A stretch of DNA of 64,000 nt, from positions 1-64,000 of the forward strand of contig JADJPH010000022.1 of assembly GCA_016713335.1 (NCBI GenBank). The letters run 5' to 3'. Of the stretch, positions 39,276-49,155 are shown piece by piece (within the stretch, counting starts at the first letter, position 1; every line of letters begins with the position of its first letter). The stretch is from Candidatus Fredericiella danica (GTDB lineage Bacteria > Chloroflexota > Anaerolineae > Caldilineales > Caldilineaceae). The notes under the pieces were generated by a model, which worked only from the letters and a program-made list of their open reading frames with translations, was not told the DNA's origin and ran no database searches. The position numbers and the translations under genes were made by a program.

Positions 39276-39692
39276 ATGCAACGACCGCAAGGAATCACCG
39301 TACTTGCCGTCCTCGCGCTGCTTGCGGGGGTGGTGGGCCTGATTGTGGGTGCGTTGGGCCTGGCCGTCGGCGGTGCAGCCGCTGCGCCGCAGGGCCAGGC
39401 AATGGCGGACGCCGCCGGCATTCCCGGTTTTGGCGCCAACGCCATGATCCTGGGCATGTTTGCGATGCTGCTGGCACTGCTCGATCTTGTCTTTGCCTAC
39501 GGCGCCTGGAAACTGATGAACTGGGCATGGACTCTCGGCATCGTGCTCCAGGCTGTGACGATTGCACAGATGCTCAGCCTGTGGCTGATGCGCGGTTTCC
39601 AGTGGGCCGAAGTCGCCGTCGTTGTGCTGGCCGCCATCATCCTGCTCTACATGCTGCAACCAAGAATCCGGCAGGCTTTTCAACGCTCCTGA
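39276..39692 (+). CDS. Small four-helix membrane protein
   Basis: ATG 39276 is preceded by GAGGAG, which separates it from the upstream ATPase gene. 138 residues, MQRPQGITVLAVLALLAG..., with four hydrophobic segments. The N-terminal RPxGITVLAVLxLL pattern is seen in many bacterial membrane proteins of unknown function. It is followed 37 bases later by the HAD gene, perhaps as an operon. Confidence 0.7.
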   Translation: MQRPQGITVLAVLALLAGVVGLIVGALGLAVGGAAAAPQGQAMADAAGIPGFGANAMILGMFAMLLALLDLVFAYGAWKLMNWAWTLGIVLQAVTIAQMLSLWLMRGFQWAEVAVVVLAAIILLYMLQPRIRQAFQRS

Positions 39693-39729
39693 AACACAAC
39701 AGTCAAAAATCCGGTTCAAGGAGCGTTCG

Positions 39730-40456
39730 ATGCGCAAACGGTACCCGGTGGTCTCCTTTGACCTCGATCAGACCCTGATTTTTCATACGAATGACACCAA
39801 ACAGGCGTTCGTACTCTCCCGGCTCAATGAATTAGGCTATCCGGCCACAGACAAAACGTATCGCACAGTGATGCCGCTGGCGCGCGAAGCGTATGATGTG
39901 CTCGGTTACCGCTACGCACAGAACATGGCGCAATTGCGCCACGAATATGTGCGCTTCATCTTGGAGGGGGCTTGGCTGCGCGGATCCAGCCATCATCCGG
40001 GAGGTCGCCGGCTACTTTCAAGCGTATGACGATGCGCGCGCGAACTTCTACACGCCTGACCCTGCACGTGATTTGTTGGTGCAGGCAAGGGCAGCCGGTG
40101 TCCGGCTGGTGGCGCTCAGCAGCAATCTGTTGGCATTGCAAAGGATCGCTTATTGCAAGATCGACGGCATTTTTGATGCAGTGCTGACGCCAAACCACGG
40201 GCGTCCCAAGGCCGGGCTTTTCGAACTGCTCCTTGAGCAGATCAGTGTCAGCCCCAGCGAGTGCCTTCACATTGGCGACGACCCGGTCCTCGATGTCCTT
40301 GCCCCGCGCGGGGTGGGTATCAACGCAGTGTTGTTCGACCCCAAAGACCGCTACGCTGACTTTGCGTTGCCCGGCCGGGTGCGCAGCTACACGGAAATGT
40401 TCGAATGGCTATTTGTCGATCACAATCCTCAACCCGCTGCCGGCTCCAGCGCATAA
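39730..40456 (+). CDS. HAD-superfamily hydrolase (frameshifted)
   Basis: ATG 39730. N-terminal MRKRYPVVSFDLDQTLIF contains the DxDxT nucleophile motif. The phase changes near 39975 (GGCTTGGCTGCGCGGATCC), after which FQAYDDARANFYTPD, LVALSSN (motif II), RPKAGLFELLLEQ (Lys, motif III) and HIGDDPVLDVLAPRGVG (motif IV) follow. Combined about 242 residues, typical HAD phosphatase with an alpha-helical cap. The substrate is unknown. The end overlaps the end of the convergent GH32 gene by 28 bases. Confidence 0.85.
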
Positions 40457-41931
40457 ATCACACCTTCTACCAACCGCACCCCCTCGCCATCGGCAAAAAG
40501 CTGTACCGTCACATCCGGCGCCCGGTCATCACTCCGGGGGAAGATTTGGTCCGTGATGACGACCTGCCCACCACCGGCAAAGACCTCGACCGATGACCGA
40601 TCCAGGAAAATATGCAGGTGATGCATGTCTCCGGCTGAAGCAAGCGGTGCCGTCTGCACGACCGCCAGGGTAGGATGTTCTGGGACCTCCCACACCTGCG
40701 TGCGGTCAACGAAAAGCGCGCCGCGCGCCAGGTCGATGCCGGCCTCCAGGTAGACCCCTTCCGCATAGCAGAAGCGAATCCCGCAGCGTTGTGCAGTTAT
40801 CGCCGCCGCACATTGAAACGTCACCTTGCATTCCAGTGCCTCAGGATACCGTCTATCTGTCTGCTCAGGGGAAGGTTCACCAGGCGCCGGCGGGGCGATG
40901 TTGCCTGGCGCGAGCCGCCAGCTCGCACTGCGCAGCATTGCAAGTTCCACGACCGGGCGCTGAACCAGGCGAATGCCTGCCGGTGTTCGGGTCAGGGCGA
41001 CTTCGCGGGGAATGGTCATAGCCCCGCGGAACGCGGTTGTGGGGGTTTCGCGCGCATAGGCCCAATTGCTCATCCAGGCGAGCCAGATTCTACGGTCATC
41101 GGGCGGATCGTTCCAGGCTTGTGGGGCATAGAAATCGGCGCCATAGTCGGCCCATAGCACCGTGTCATTGGGGTTGTCGCTGGTGAAGACGTGGCCATCG
41201 AAGTCGCCGACGAAATATTGGACGCCGGAGCCGCCGGCGATGGCGCCGTCGCCTACAGCAACCACCAGCAGCCACCGCCGTTCGGCGCCGCCGTCTACGG
41301 CCAGGTGCAGGAGTTCCGGTGTCTCCCAGACGCCACCTTTGGCGCCGGCGCCGGCCCCGAAAGAACCAGACTGCGTCCACTGCTTGAGATCAGGGGATGT
41401 GTAGAACAAAACCACATCGCCTGCGACAAGCAACAGCACCCAATGCCCGGCCGCAGGATCTACATCGGGGTTCGACGCGTACCAAAAGACTTTTGGATCG
41501 CGGAAGTCGCGCAGCGGGATCGTGTTTAGTACAACCGGATTGTACGCGTACTTCTCCCAGGTCCGGCCAGCATCATGGCTGGTGGCAAGGCACTGGTCTT
41601 GGGCGTTGGGGATATCATGCGTGTAGATCGCCACCATGGTTTCTGGGCCAAATCCGGCAGTGTTGTGCCAATCGATCACTGCGCTCCCTGAAAAAATGGC
41701 GCCCAGCTCATCGGGATAGAGGGCAACCGGCAGATGGCGCCAATGCACCAGGTCGGTGGTGACCGCATGGCCCCAGTGCATGGGTCCCCATAGGGTGCTG
41801 CCTGGGTGATACTGATAGAATAGATGGTATTCACCCTGAAAGTAGACCATGCCATTGGGATCGTTCAGCCAGTTGGCGGGTGGTGTAAAATGATAGACGG
41901 GACGATATGGTTCACGCGTTGGCGTCGACAT
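40429..41931 (-). CDS. GH32 fructosidase (levanase/sucrose-6-phosphate hydrolase type)
   Basis: 500 residues, no signal peptide, so probably cytosolic. GH32 catalytic motifs: WLNDPNG (nucleophile Asp), FRDPKVF (transition-state Asp) and WETPELL (acid/base Glu in the E(C/T)P block). A C-terminal beta-sandwich domain ends with the usual SSVEVFAGGG. It hydrolyses terminal fructose from sucrose or fructans. No sugar transporter or PTS is adjacent. Divergent from the esterase gene with a 100-base AT-rich spacer between starts. Confidence 0.93.
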   Translation of the reverse strand: MSTPTREPYRPVYHFTPPANWLNDPNGMVYFQGEYHLFYQYHPGSTLWGPMHWGHAVTTDLVHWRHLPVALYPDELGAIFSGSAVIDWHNTAGFGPETMVAIYTHDIPNAQDQCLATSHDAGRTWEKYAYNPVVLNTIPLRDFRDPKVFWYASNPDVDPAAGHWVLLLVAGDVVLFYTSPDLKQWTQSGSFGAGAGAKGGVWETPELLHLAVDGGAERRWLLVVAVGDGAIAGGSGVQYFVGDFDGHVFTSDNPNDTVLWADYGADFYAPQAWNDPPDDRRIWLAWMSNWAYARETPTTAFRGAMTIPREVALTRTPAGIRLVQRPVVELAMLRSASWRLAPGNIAPPAPGEPSPEQTDRRYPEALECKVTFQCAAAITAQRCGIRFCYAEGVYLEAGIDLARGALFVDRTQVWEVPEHPTLAVVQTAPLASAGDMHHLHIFLDRSSVEVFAGGGQVVITDQIFPRSDDRAPDVTVQLFADGEGVRLVEGVIYALEPAAG

Positions 41932-42031
41932 AGGACTCCCTCACAGAATCTACAATACAATAGCTGTCTATTATACCGGGCGAGTCTCGAGTATAACGAA
42001 GCTTGCGAGCGACAAGTGAAAGGGCCGATGA

Positions 42032-42877
42032 ATGTCACCCATCCGCATCGACGCCGACTATAGTGGGGGACGGCTGGAACGTTTCTCGGAGTTCCGCTCG
42101 ACCTTTGCCTTGACGCGCACCATTGACGTCTGGCTGCCGCCGGGTTATGACGACGCAGGGGCGACGCATTATCCGGTGATCTATATGCACGACGGGCAGA
42201 ACCTGTTCGAACCCGCCGATGCGTTCATTGGGGTCGACTGGGGCATCGATGAGGCGCTTGTGCGGCTCATGGCGGAGGGCGCGACGCAGGGGGCGATCGT
42301 TGTCGGTGTGTGGAATACGGAGCAACGTCGGCGGGAATACATGCCTGAACAGCCGCTCCTGGCACCCGAAGCCCGTCAGGTGGCGCTTGAATTCCGGCGC
42401 GATCACGCAGGCGCACCGATTTCCGATGGCTATCTGCGGATGCTGGTTGAGGAGGTGCGACCGCTGATCGACGATTTCTATCATGCGTATACCGATCGTG
42501 ATCACACGCTGATCATGGGATCGAGTATGGGTGGGCTGATTTCGCTCTATGCCGCCTGTGAGTATCCGGACATCTACGGCCGCGCCGGTTGTCTGTCGAC
42601 GCATTGGTCGATTAGTGGTTCTCAACTCGTGCAAGCAATGGCCGAGATGTTGCCTCGGCCGGGAACTCACCGTTTCTATTTTGACTATGGCACCGAAACG
42701 GTCGATGCTTTCTATGAACCATTTCAATTGGAGATGGATCAGGCGATGGAGCAGACCGGTTATGTGCGCGGAAAGGACTGGATTACGCGGAAATTTGAGG
42801 GGGCGGAGCATTCTGAACGTGCCTGGCGCGCGCGGGTCGAGATTCCACTGCGTTTTCTGCTGGAAGGTCTGTCGTGA
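42032..42877 (+). CDS. Alpha/beta-hydrolase, putative esterase (Fes/YieL-like)
   Basis: 281 residues. Strand-nucleophile elbow GSSMGG, IYMHDGQNLF near the N-terminus and GAEHSERAWRARVEIPL with the catalytic histidine near the C-terminus define the esterase D / enterochelin-esterase-like group (PF00756). No signal peptide. Substrate unknown. The TGA stop shares its A with the ATG of the next gene, so the two are translationally coupled. Confidence 0.9.
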   Translation: MSPIRIDADYSGGRLERFSEFRSTFALTRTIDVWLPPGYDDAGATHYPVIYMHDGQNLFEPADAFIGVDWGIDEALVRLMAEGATQGAIVVGVWNTEQRRREYMPEQPLLAPEARQVALEFRRDHAGAPISDGYLRMLVEEVRPLIDDFYHAYTDRDHTLIMGSSMGGLISLYAACEYPDIYGRAGCLSTHWSISGSQLVQAMAEMLPRPGTHRFYFDYGTETVDAFYEPFQLEMDQAMEQTGYVRGKDWITRKFEGAEHSERAWRARVEIPLRFLLEGLS

Positions 42878-43252
42878 TGGAGTATCAGATTTTCAATGAA
42901 CAAGGAAATACCTGGATAGAGGGTGTTCCGGGGCAAACCCAGATCGGCAACGAACAGGAGTTGCTGGACTTTATCATGCTCCACGGTGAGTTTGAGCGCG
43001 ACGAGGATGAGTGGGCGTGGAGCCGCATTTTGCTCTACGACGCGGACCTACCCGTGAGCTTCTTCGATCTGCGGACGCGCGTCGCCGGCGGCTTTTTGCA
43101 AAAGCTCATCAACTATCGGGTAAAAGCGGCGTTTGTGGTGGATAAAGAACGGATTCAGGGCCGTTTTGGCGAGATGGTGCTTGAGTCGCAGCGTTCGAGC
43201 CAGGCACGCTTCTTTACCACGCGAGCCGGCTGTGGCGTGGCTGGTGGGGTGA
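42877..43252 (+). CDS. DUF4180-family protein (frameshifted)
   Basis: ATG 42877 (MEYQIFNEQGNTWIEG). 125 residues when the phase change near 43222 is repaired, ending RFFTT..EPAVAWL. DUF4180 hallmarks are NEQELLDFIM near the start, the LPVSFFDLRTRVAGGFLQKLINYRVKAAFVV core and SQRSSQARFF near the end. The fold is STAS-like, and the function is unproven. Coupled to the esterase gene. Confidence 0.8.
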
Positions 43253-43625
43253 GTGAACCCGCCAGTTACAGCCACCTTCCAAACAGCATCGCCCGGGACA
43301 ACCCATTGACCGACATAGAGGTCCGGGGGTTCGGCCACGAACGGAGTGTTTTCCCATGGAGTGGCAGTCACCCACGGGCGGGTACGGAGCGGGGGCGGAT
43401 TTCTGCTTCAGACGATGTCTGGAAATAGTAGCTGCGGCCATGTGTGTTAACGCTGTCCCCGCATGCAGCGCACTTAGTGGTGCACGCTGATACGTCTGGG
43501 CGCCAACAAGCTTCTGCGATTTGAGATAATCTAGGGTGTGGGCAACTTCAGGCGAGCCTGAGACATTGCTTAGCACAACGAAAGTGAGCAACGATCGCCG
43601 GGATAAGCATCAGGGCGCAGAGGAC

Positions 43626-43659
43626 CGGGGGCGGGGGGGGGCCGGGGGGGGGGGGGGGT
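43626..43659. other. Poly-G tract, probable consensus artefact
   Basis: Runs of 9, 8 and about 15 G separated by single C or CC. Nothing comparable occurs in the reliable parts of the window except at 60546-60580. Best read as low-quality sequence. Confidence 0.6.
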
Positions 43660-43760
43660 GACACGCGCGTCTTCTTTTATTGTCGCGCCATCGGACCATC
43701 TCGACAAGCCCCCCCCAAAAAGGGGGTGTTTCAGATTTTTGGGATCCGTCCAGGGCGAAC

Positions 43761-43788
43761 CGTAGGGACATCGGCATGGCCGTGTCCG
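43761..43788. repeat. Dispersed repeat copy (reverse orientation)
   Basis: CGTAGGGACATCGGCATGGC plus CGTGTCCG matches the reverse complement of the 5951-6072 tandem unit with a single mismatch over 27 bases. Confidence 0.75.
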
Positions 43789-44154
43789 CCGTCATCGACG
43801 GCATCCATCTCGCCACCGTTTAGGAAAATCAGCACGTCCGTGGTTCAATGATACCCCCTCGCCGTCAGGACAATGATGAGCCGGCCATCGGATGCCGTGT
43901 TAGCCTGCCTGCTACCGTCGGCGCCATCCAGGATTGCCACCTGCCAAGACCCCACGGTACATGCCGGGGCCCTACGAGGGGTCTTCGTCGGTGACGACGG
44001 ACACGACCGGCCCTGTCCCAATGGCGAAGGGGGTATGCAGTGGATAAGCCCGGACACGGCGGTGACGATGTCCAGACGGGTCTCTCTGGACAGGGAGCGC
44101 CTACCTGGAAGTTGTCCACTTCCAGGTGGCGTTGCATCACTCGTTGAATCAGTA

Positions 44155-47100
44155 CTACCGCTCCAACGCGGGGAGATACATCAACTCCGCCCAGTACACA
44201 CCGGATGCATCCAGGGGTGAGGCGCTCCGATTGGCCTTGCCCTGGCTCTTTGGCACAATGACTGTAGTTGCAGCGATCGTCGCATTGCCACAAGCGTCCG
44301 TGGCGCGATAGGTCAGCGTGTAAACACGGCTGGTCCCACCACTCCGTTCGGCGCGCAGTTGGAAGGAGCGATCTGTCAACGTCACAATGTCGCCTGCCGT
44401 ATCCCCATCGCCCTGCCCATCATCCGGCTGGCTTGACGTCGCGGACACCAACGCCACCGTGGGCGCCACCCCGCTATTGTCACTTGCGCTCGCCGTCACT
44501 TCGACCGGGATTAACTGGTGGTTTGGCGGCCATAGTTGATTCGGGCTTGCAGCGACGCTCAACTGCGGCGCCGTGCGGTCGATGCACAGGAACGCAACCT
44601 GTGGATCATGGTCGCTGATTTGGTCGACAAACTCGGCATTGGCATGGACGACGTCGTACGTGAACGGCCGGCTTGCGAGTCCTGCGCTGATCAAGGTGTG
44701 GTCGAGCGCCTGGCTGTTGCCATCGAACACATAGGTGTAGCGCTCAGCAGCCGGCAACGTATCAATCAGGATGGTCAACAGCCCGTTTGCCAGGGTGGTG
44801 AGTGGTGGCGAGAACTGGAAGTCGTTCAGATCACCGAGCACCACGATGTTGGCGTTCGGATCGAGCGCGGTCACCGATTCCACGAAGGTGCGCACCAACT
44901 GCGCCTGCTGGAGGCGCTGCACTTCACTCCCCAGGGTGGGCGGTTGGAATCGTCCAAACAACGGCTCGTCGCCGCCCTTCGAGTTGAAGTGATTGGCCAC
45001 CACAAAGAGCTTGTCCCCGCGGAAGCTGAACTCGCCCGCCAGGGGCTTGCGACTACTGTTGAACGCATTGTTCACCGGATCAATGCGCCCAGGGCTGACG
45101 GTCAGTTCTGGACCGCCAGCGCCGGCAACAACCCCCACCGGCGTAATCGCATCTCCACCCGGCCGGTCGACGAATGACAGACCCCGATCGGTGCGGAAGA
45201 GGAATGCCTGGCGAATGTTGCCGCCGGGTTCGCCACCATCCTGATTATTGACCGGATCGATCAGGCGTGCCTGATAGACGGGGCCGCCCGCATTCTGGAT
45301 CGCAGCCACCAGCAACGCCAGCGTCGATCCGCGGCGACCACGCCGTCGTTCGTTGGGCCAGTGTTATCCTGAAGTTCCTCAATCGCAATGAGGTCAGGTG
45401 ACTGCAGGTTATTCACGATCTGGTTGGCAAGCGCATCGAACTTGGCGGGGCCATCGCCCGGATCCAGGTTCTCTACATTGTAGGTGGCGATGGCCAACTG
45501 GTGCGCAGTGGCAGGCGCAGCCACCTCCCGGACAAGCGTGCTCGGCTGATTGCCCGGCAACTGTGAGACCTCCAGCTTGAAGTTGCCAAAGCTATAGTCC
45601 ATGACACCCAAGGTTGCGCCGGGGAACTTCGCTCCCACACTCACGGTTGGGAGCGTCGGGCCATTGGCGATCCAGTCGTTGAGGATGATGCGTTCGGGGT
45701 TGAAGTCGCCGGGCGTCAACACGATCCCGCCGCGTGGGGTGAGCACTCCGGCGTTTGCGCCGTTGTCACCAACGACTGAAATTTCACGGTTGGTCGTGAA
45801 ATTGCGCGTGGCGCCGGTCGCAACCGCGTCATTCACCTGCACGTACATGCCTTCGAGGCTTTCGTAGAAGTCGATGCCATCATTCGCGGGGTCGAAAACG
45901 CCGCTGGTTTCGACACTGCCGGCCGCATCGTCCTCGATCACAACGTTGGGCGGAACACGGCCACCCGCACCGAGGATGATCGGCGCCGGCAGGGCGGTCC
46001 CGCTGGAGACGCGTGTGATGGCCAGCGGGCCGGTCAGTTCGGTCACAGTCAGGTTCGTGCTGCTGCTGCCGCCGGAGCGGAACTCGATTACGGCGCCGCT
46101 CACCTCGACCAGGTCACCGACTGCGACCTGCGCTGCCGGCGTTGAACTTGAGCCGGTGAAGACAAAGATGCCCTCAGACGTTGCGTCATCGGCGTCTGGC
46201 GTAACTTCCTGAACGTAAAAGCCGCGGGTCGAACCGGCGGTGCGTAGCGCCGTCACGATGCCCCGAATGGTCACCGGCGTATTGGCATAGGGGGAAAGAT
46301 GCGCCGCGCCTTGTATGGCGTGAATTGCCACCACCGGTGGGCGGATTATCAATGCGATCGCGGTGACACTGCTGCGGCCTTGTGCGTCAGTGACAGTAGC
46401 GGACAGCGTTTTTGCTCCTGAAGCAACATTTGCGGGCGGCGTAATCAGATAGGAGTAGGTCAAGTCATTCGCCACGGCGTCGCCGTTGCTCCCATCATCA
46501 AAGAACGGCTGAATCGCACCGCCAATGGTCGTCAAGTCAGCGGCTACCGTGATGCCCGTGCTGTTCGGGTTGGTTCCAGGCGTGACCACCACGGTCAGCA
46601 GGGTCGCCTCGCCGCCGTAGATGGCGGCCGGCGTGGCGGCGCCAATGCCCGTGGGATTGGTGGGTGCGGCAACATTGCAGGGCGCCAGCGGGCTTGCCGA
46701 GTTGCGCGGGGTGGGCGCACCAACGACGAAGTCCAGGCTGTTGTTGTCGGTGTCCGTGCAACCATTCGCCAGCCGGATCGCACCGGTGGTGTTGTTGAGC
46801 GTGGGTGTTGGCGCGCCTTCAAAGCAATTCGCACCGCCAAAGCCGACAATATCGATGACATTGGCGCCGCTTGGGCACGCTGTTCCAGCAGTGAAAACCG
46901 TATTGGTGTTTGCCAGCACAACTTTGCCGGAAGCCGACGACATCGTAGTGGTGCCAATAGCGTCCGGTGGGGGCAACGGGACCGTGCCCCCGGCTCCTTG
47001 CGCCTGTTGCACGAGGTAGTATTGCCCAGGCTGCAATGTAACCCCGGTCAGATCGGTCTTCTGCCAGGATGTTCCGGTCGAGGAGGCATATTGAACGGAC

Positions 47101-47342
47101 CAGCCGGCCAGGGAGACGGGCGCCGAACCGCGGTTGAACAACTCGATATAGTCATTCTTGTAGGTTGCGCCGGTATTGCCGCCGCCGCCGTACACCTGGC
47201 TGATGACGACGGTCGAGGAGGCCGCCAGCGCCACATTGGCGCCGCCGAGATTGGCAGGTAGGAGACTGAAAAGCAGGGCAAGGTTGAGGACACAGGCGAT
47301 CGCGATCGCCGGCCATCGTCTTCGTGGATGGATGCTATGCAT
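44155..47342 (-). CDS. Secreted ExeM/NucH-type endonuclease with lamin-tail domain (frameshifted)
   Basis: ATG 47342 (MHSIHPRRRW) with AAGGAA upstream. About 1060 residues: signal peptide (to ...VALAAS), a lamin-tail domain (VVISQVYGGGG...YKNDYIELFN), an Ig-like segment, an OB-fold (IRGIVTALRT...GFYVQE, SEGIFVF) and a two-part endonuclease/exonuclease/phosphatase domain. The latter has IATYNVENL, LIAIEELQD, then after a phase change near 45305 VVANHFNSKGG, VLGDLNDF and ISDHDPQVAF. A C-terminal HYR/Ig-like domain ends MYLPALER. Known ExeM enzymes degrade extracellular DNA. It could act with the phosphodiesterase/5'-nucleotidase at 20-24 kb in scavenging nucleic-acid phosphate (inference). Confidence 0.88.
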
Positions 47343-47587
47343 GCGTAGTTCCTTTCTCTTGAGATGGATGGACAAAAGGGTCATTCGCGTTCCCGTGGGC
47401 ACGAGAGAGTACGAAAGTGAAGTGCGCACCTCCCTGGTTGCATACGACGGCAACCGAAATCTTGGAATACCTGCAAGGCGCTGAGGAGGAATTCCGGTGC
47501 GCCGCCGGGTCTGCAGAGTATATCACCGATTGCCGGAAGCCGATGCTTTCAGTTCTCTGAAAGGATACTGGACCCTGGTGGAGGAAC

Positions 47588-47624
47588 AAAAAAGCGGTCC
47601 GCGCTAGAAAAGAGCAGACCGCGT
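47588..47624 (-). terminator. Rho-independent terminator downstream of rtcB
   Basis: On the minus strand GCGGTCTGCTCT...AGCGCGGACCGC folds into a stem of about 12 pairs (two G-U) and is followed by six T. It lies about 150 bases after the rtcB stop and about 245 bases before the nuclease start. Confidence 0.8.
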
Positions 47625-47638
47625 TATGGGCAAAGAAG

Positions 47639-47692
47639 GAGGCTAGTACGTCCCCCGAAGCCGGGTTTTGGGACCCGGCACGCACTAGCCTC
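47639..47692 (-). ncRNA. Nested-hairpin RNA element 3' of rtcB (candidate)
   Basis: An outer 9-bp stem (GAGGCTAGT / ACTAGCCTC) encloses a 7-bp inner stem (GCCGGGT / ACCCGGC) with a CCCAAA/TTTGGG loop and an asymmetric internal loop. It lies directly upstream (minus strand) of a T-tract terminator. It could be a structured 3' UTR, a small RNA ending at that terminator, or a leader of the nuclease gene. I do not recognise an Rfam family. Confidence 0.4.
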
Positions 47693-47773
47693 TGCACACC
47701 ATCTTACACGGAACTCTGCCGATTGTCAAGTGTTCAAGCGATGAAATTTTGTTCAATTCTCTGCGCACCCTGA

Positions 47774-48949
47774 TCAGTCCTTGTAGGGGTCGAATTCGCG
47801 CTCCCCTGCCATGGCCACGCCGATTGGATGCAGCGTATGCAGGATGCGAATCGACGAATCATGCTGCGCCAGGACCTCAGGCAGGCGTTTGTAACAGTGC
47901 GGCGACTCATCCGTACCTGCGCCGCGCAGTTCGACGCCGCTGCGGCGCACCCACGCCTGCATCATCTCGCGCGAAACGGCGCCCGCCTGGATGACCTCCC
48001 CGGTCTTGCGATTGATCTTGCCGCGCGCCGCGGTGCGGCTCATCACGCGGCCGGCGCCGTGCACGGTTGAATGCAACGCAGTGGCCGCCTCGTCCGATTC
48101 AACGCCTTCCAGGATGACCGAGATGTCGCCCATTGACCCACCGACAAAGCCGCGCTGACCGGGAAAGGCGGGTGTCGCACCTTTGCGCACCACCCAGAGT
48201 TCCTGTCCGCCATGCGTCTCACGCCAGGCGAAGTTGTGGTGATTGTGAACCTCCTCCAGGATCTGGGCGCCGAGCAGGCGCGCAACCTCCGCACAAACCC
48301 AATCACGGCCCGCGTAGGCATAGCGACCGGCAAGTTCCATGCAGGCGAGGTAATCCGCACCCAGGTCCGAGGCAACGGCAATGACGAGCGGTTCGACGTC
48401 CATTCCATCTTTGGCGCCGCCTGCCTCCAGAAAGAAGGTGGCGGTCTTGTGTCCCAGACCGCGTGAACCAAAGTGCACCCCGATCCAGGCGCCGCCTTTC
48501 TCATCCTCAAAGAGGTCAACGTAATGGTTGCCGGAGCCGATCGTGCCTAGCTGGTTGCGCGCCATGTCTTTGTGCTGGCGCACGGCTTTGATACGCCAGA
48601 CCGGGTCATCGAAGAGCGCGTGGTCGACATGGGTGGCGTTGGTGCGCCCGATCCCGAAGGAAAGATTCGCCCAGATGTCATCCATGATGGTCGCAATGTT
48701 GGCGCGGACTTCGGCAGCTGGCAGGTCGATGCGCACGGCTTTGTTGCCGCAGGCAATGTCATAGCCGACGCCGGAAGGGCTAATCTTGTCCGCATAGGCC
48801 ACCACGCCCCCAATGGGGACTGCGTAGCCCACATGGTGGTCGGCCATGAGCGCAACGCGGTCGGCGGTGATCGCGCAGCGCTTGATCTGCGTTAACGCAC
48901 CTTCATCAACCGGATCACCCCAAACGGGGACGCCATCAACGATCTTCAT
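47774..48949 (-). CDS. rtcB: RtcB-family RNA-splicing ligase
   Basis: ATG 48949 preceded by GTGAGGTAACC. The open frame extends further upstream but not as RtcB. 391 residues, a compact RtcB. Metal/GMP motifs: YDIACGNKAVRI (metal Cys), GSGNHYVDL, HFGSRGLGH and HNHHNFA, plus HGAGR bearing the guanylylated histidine. The enzyme joins 2',3'-cyclic phosphate and 5'-OH RNA ends with GTP and Mn. It lies between a Mn-type importer operon (upstream) and a structured 3' region, which is notable because RtcB needs Mn. No archease is nearby. Confidence 0.93.
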   Translation of the reverse strand: MKIVDGVPVWGDPVDEGALTQIKRCAITADRVALMADHHVGYAVPIGGVVAYADKISPSGVGYDIACGNKAVRIDLPAAEVRANIATIMDDIWANLSFGIGRTNATHVDHALFDDPVWRIKAVRQHKDMARNQLGTIGSGNHYVDLFEDEKGGAWIGVHFGSRGLGHKTATFFLEAGGAKDGMDVEPLVIAVASDLGADYLACMELAGRYAYAGRDWVCAEVARLLGAQILEEVHNHHNFAWRETHGGQELWVVRKGATPAFPGQRGFVGGSMGDISVILEGVESDEAATALHSTVHGAGRVMSRTAARGKINRKTGEVIQAGAVSREMMQAWVRRSGVELRGAGTDESPHCYKRLPEVLAQHDSSIRILHTLHPIGVAMAGEREFDPYKD

Positions 48950-49078
48950 GGTTACCTCACCGGTGCTGCATACGCACCCGAAATGGATAAACGACCCCAA
49001 ACACACACAATATACACAATACACACGAGTAGTGCAAATTCGCTGTGTACGTGTATGCAATCTGTGCACTGGCAACAT

Positions 49079-49130
49079 TGTCATACAACGACGCCCGGCG
49101 ATGTAGATCGCCGGGCGTCGTTGTATGACA
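49079..49130. terminator. Perfect 24-bp palindromic hairpin between rtcB and the metal ABC operon
   Basis: Arms 49079-49102 and 49107-49130 are exact reverse complements (TGTCATACAACGACGCCCGG...) with a 4-base loop. It lies 26 bases after the permease stop (minus strand). No T-tract. Probably a strong terminator or a palindromic repeat element. Confidence 0.7.
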
Positions 49131-49155
49131 GACAATGCCGCGCACGCGGACCGAT

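Larger units (their letters stand above)
43253..44154. other. 900-bp region with no intact gene; repeats and suspect sequence
   Basis: No convincing reading frame on either strand. It contains an implausible poly-G block (43626-43659), a facing C-run/A-run/G-run near 43706-43725 and a dispersed repeat (43761-43788). A second related GACGGACACG unit lies near 43990-44030. It appears to be repeat-derived intergenic DNA with poor consensus quality. Confidence 0.6.

Noticed and set aside
38019..39692. 557-residue frame joining a DUF4143 ATPase to a membrane protein
   Set aside because: A phase change near 39085 restores the ATPase C-terminus in another frame, and the membrane protein has its own start and ribosome binding site. 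It is two genes.
43626..43659. G-quadruplex regulatory element
   Set aside because: Runs are too long and sit in a region of evident consensus problems. A second such tract lies inside a coding gene.
47639..47692. Known riboswitch class (for example c-di-GMP or SAM)
   Set aside because: The conserved cores of these classes are not present. Kept only as an unclassified structured element.
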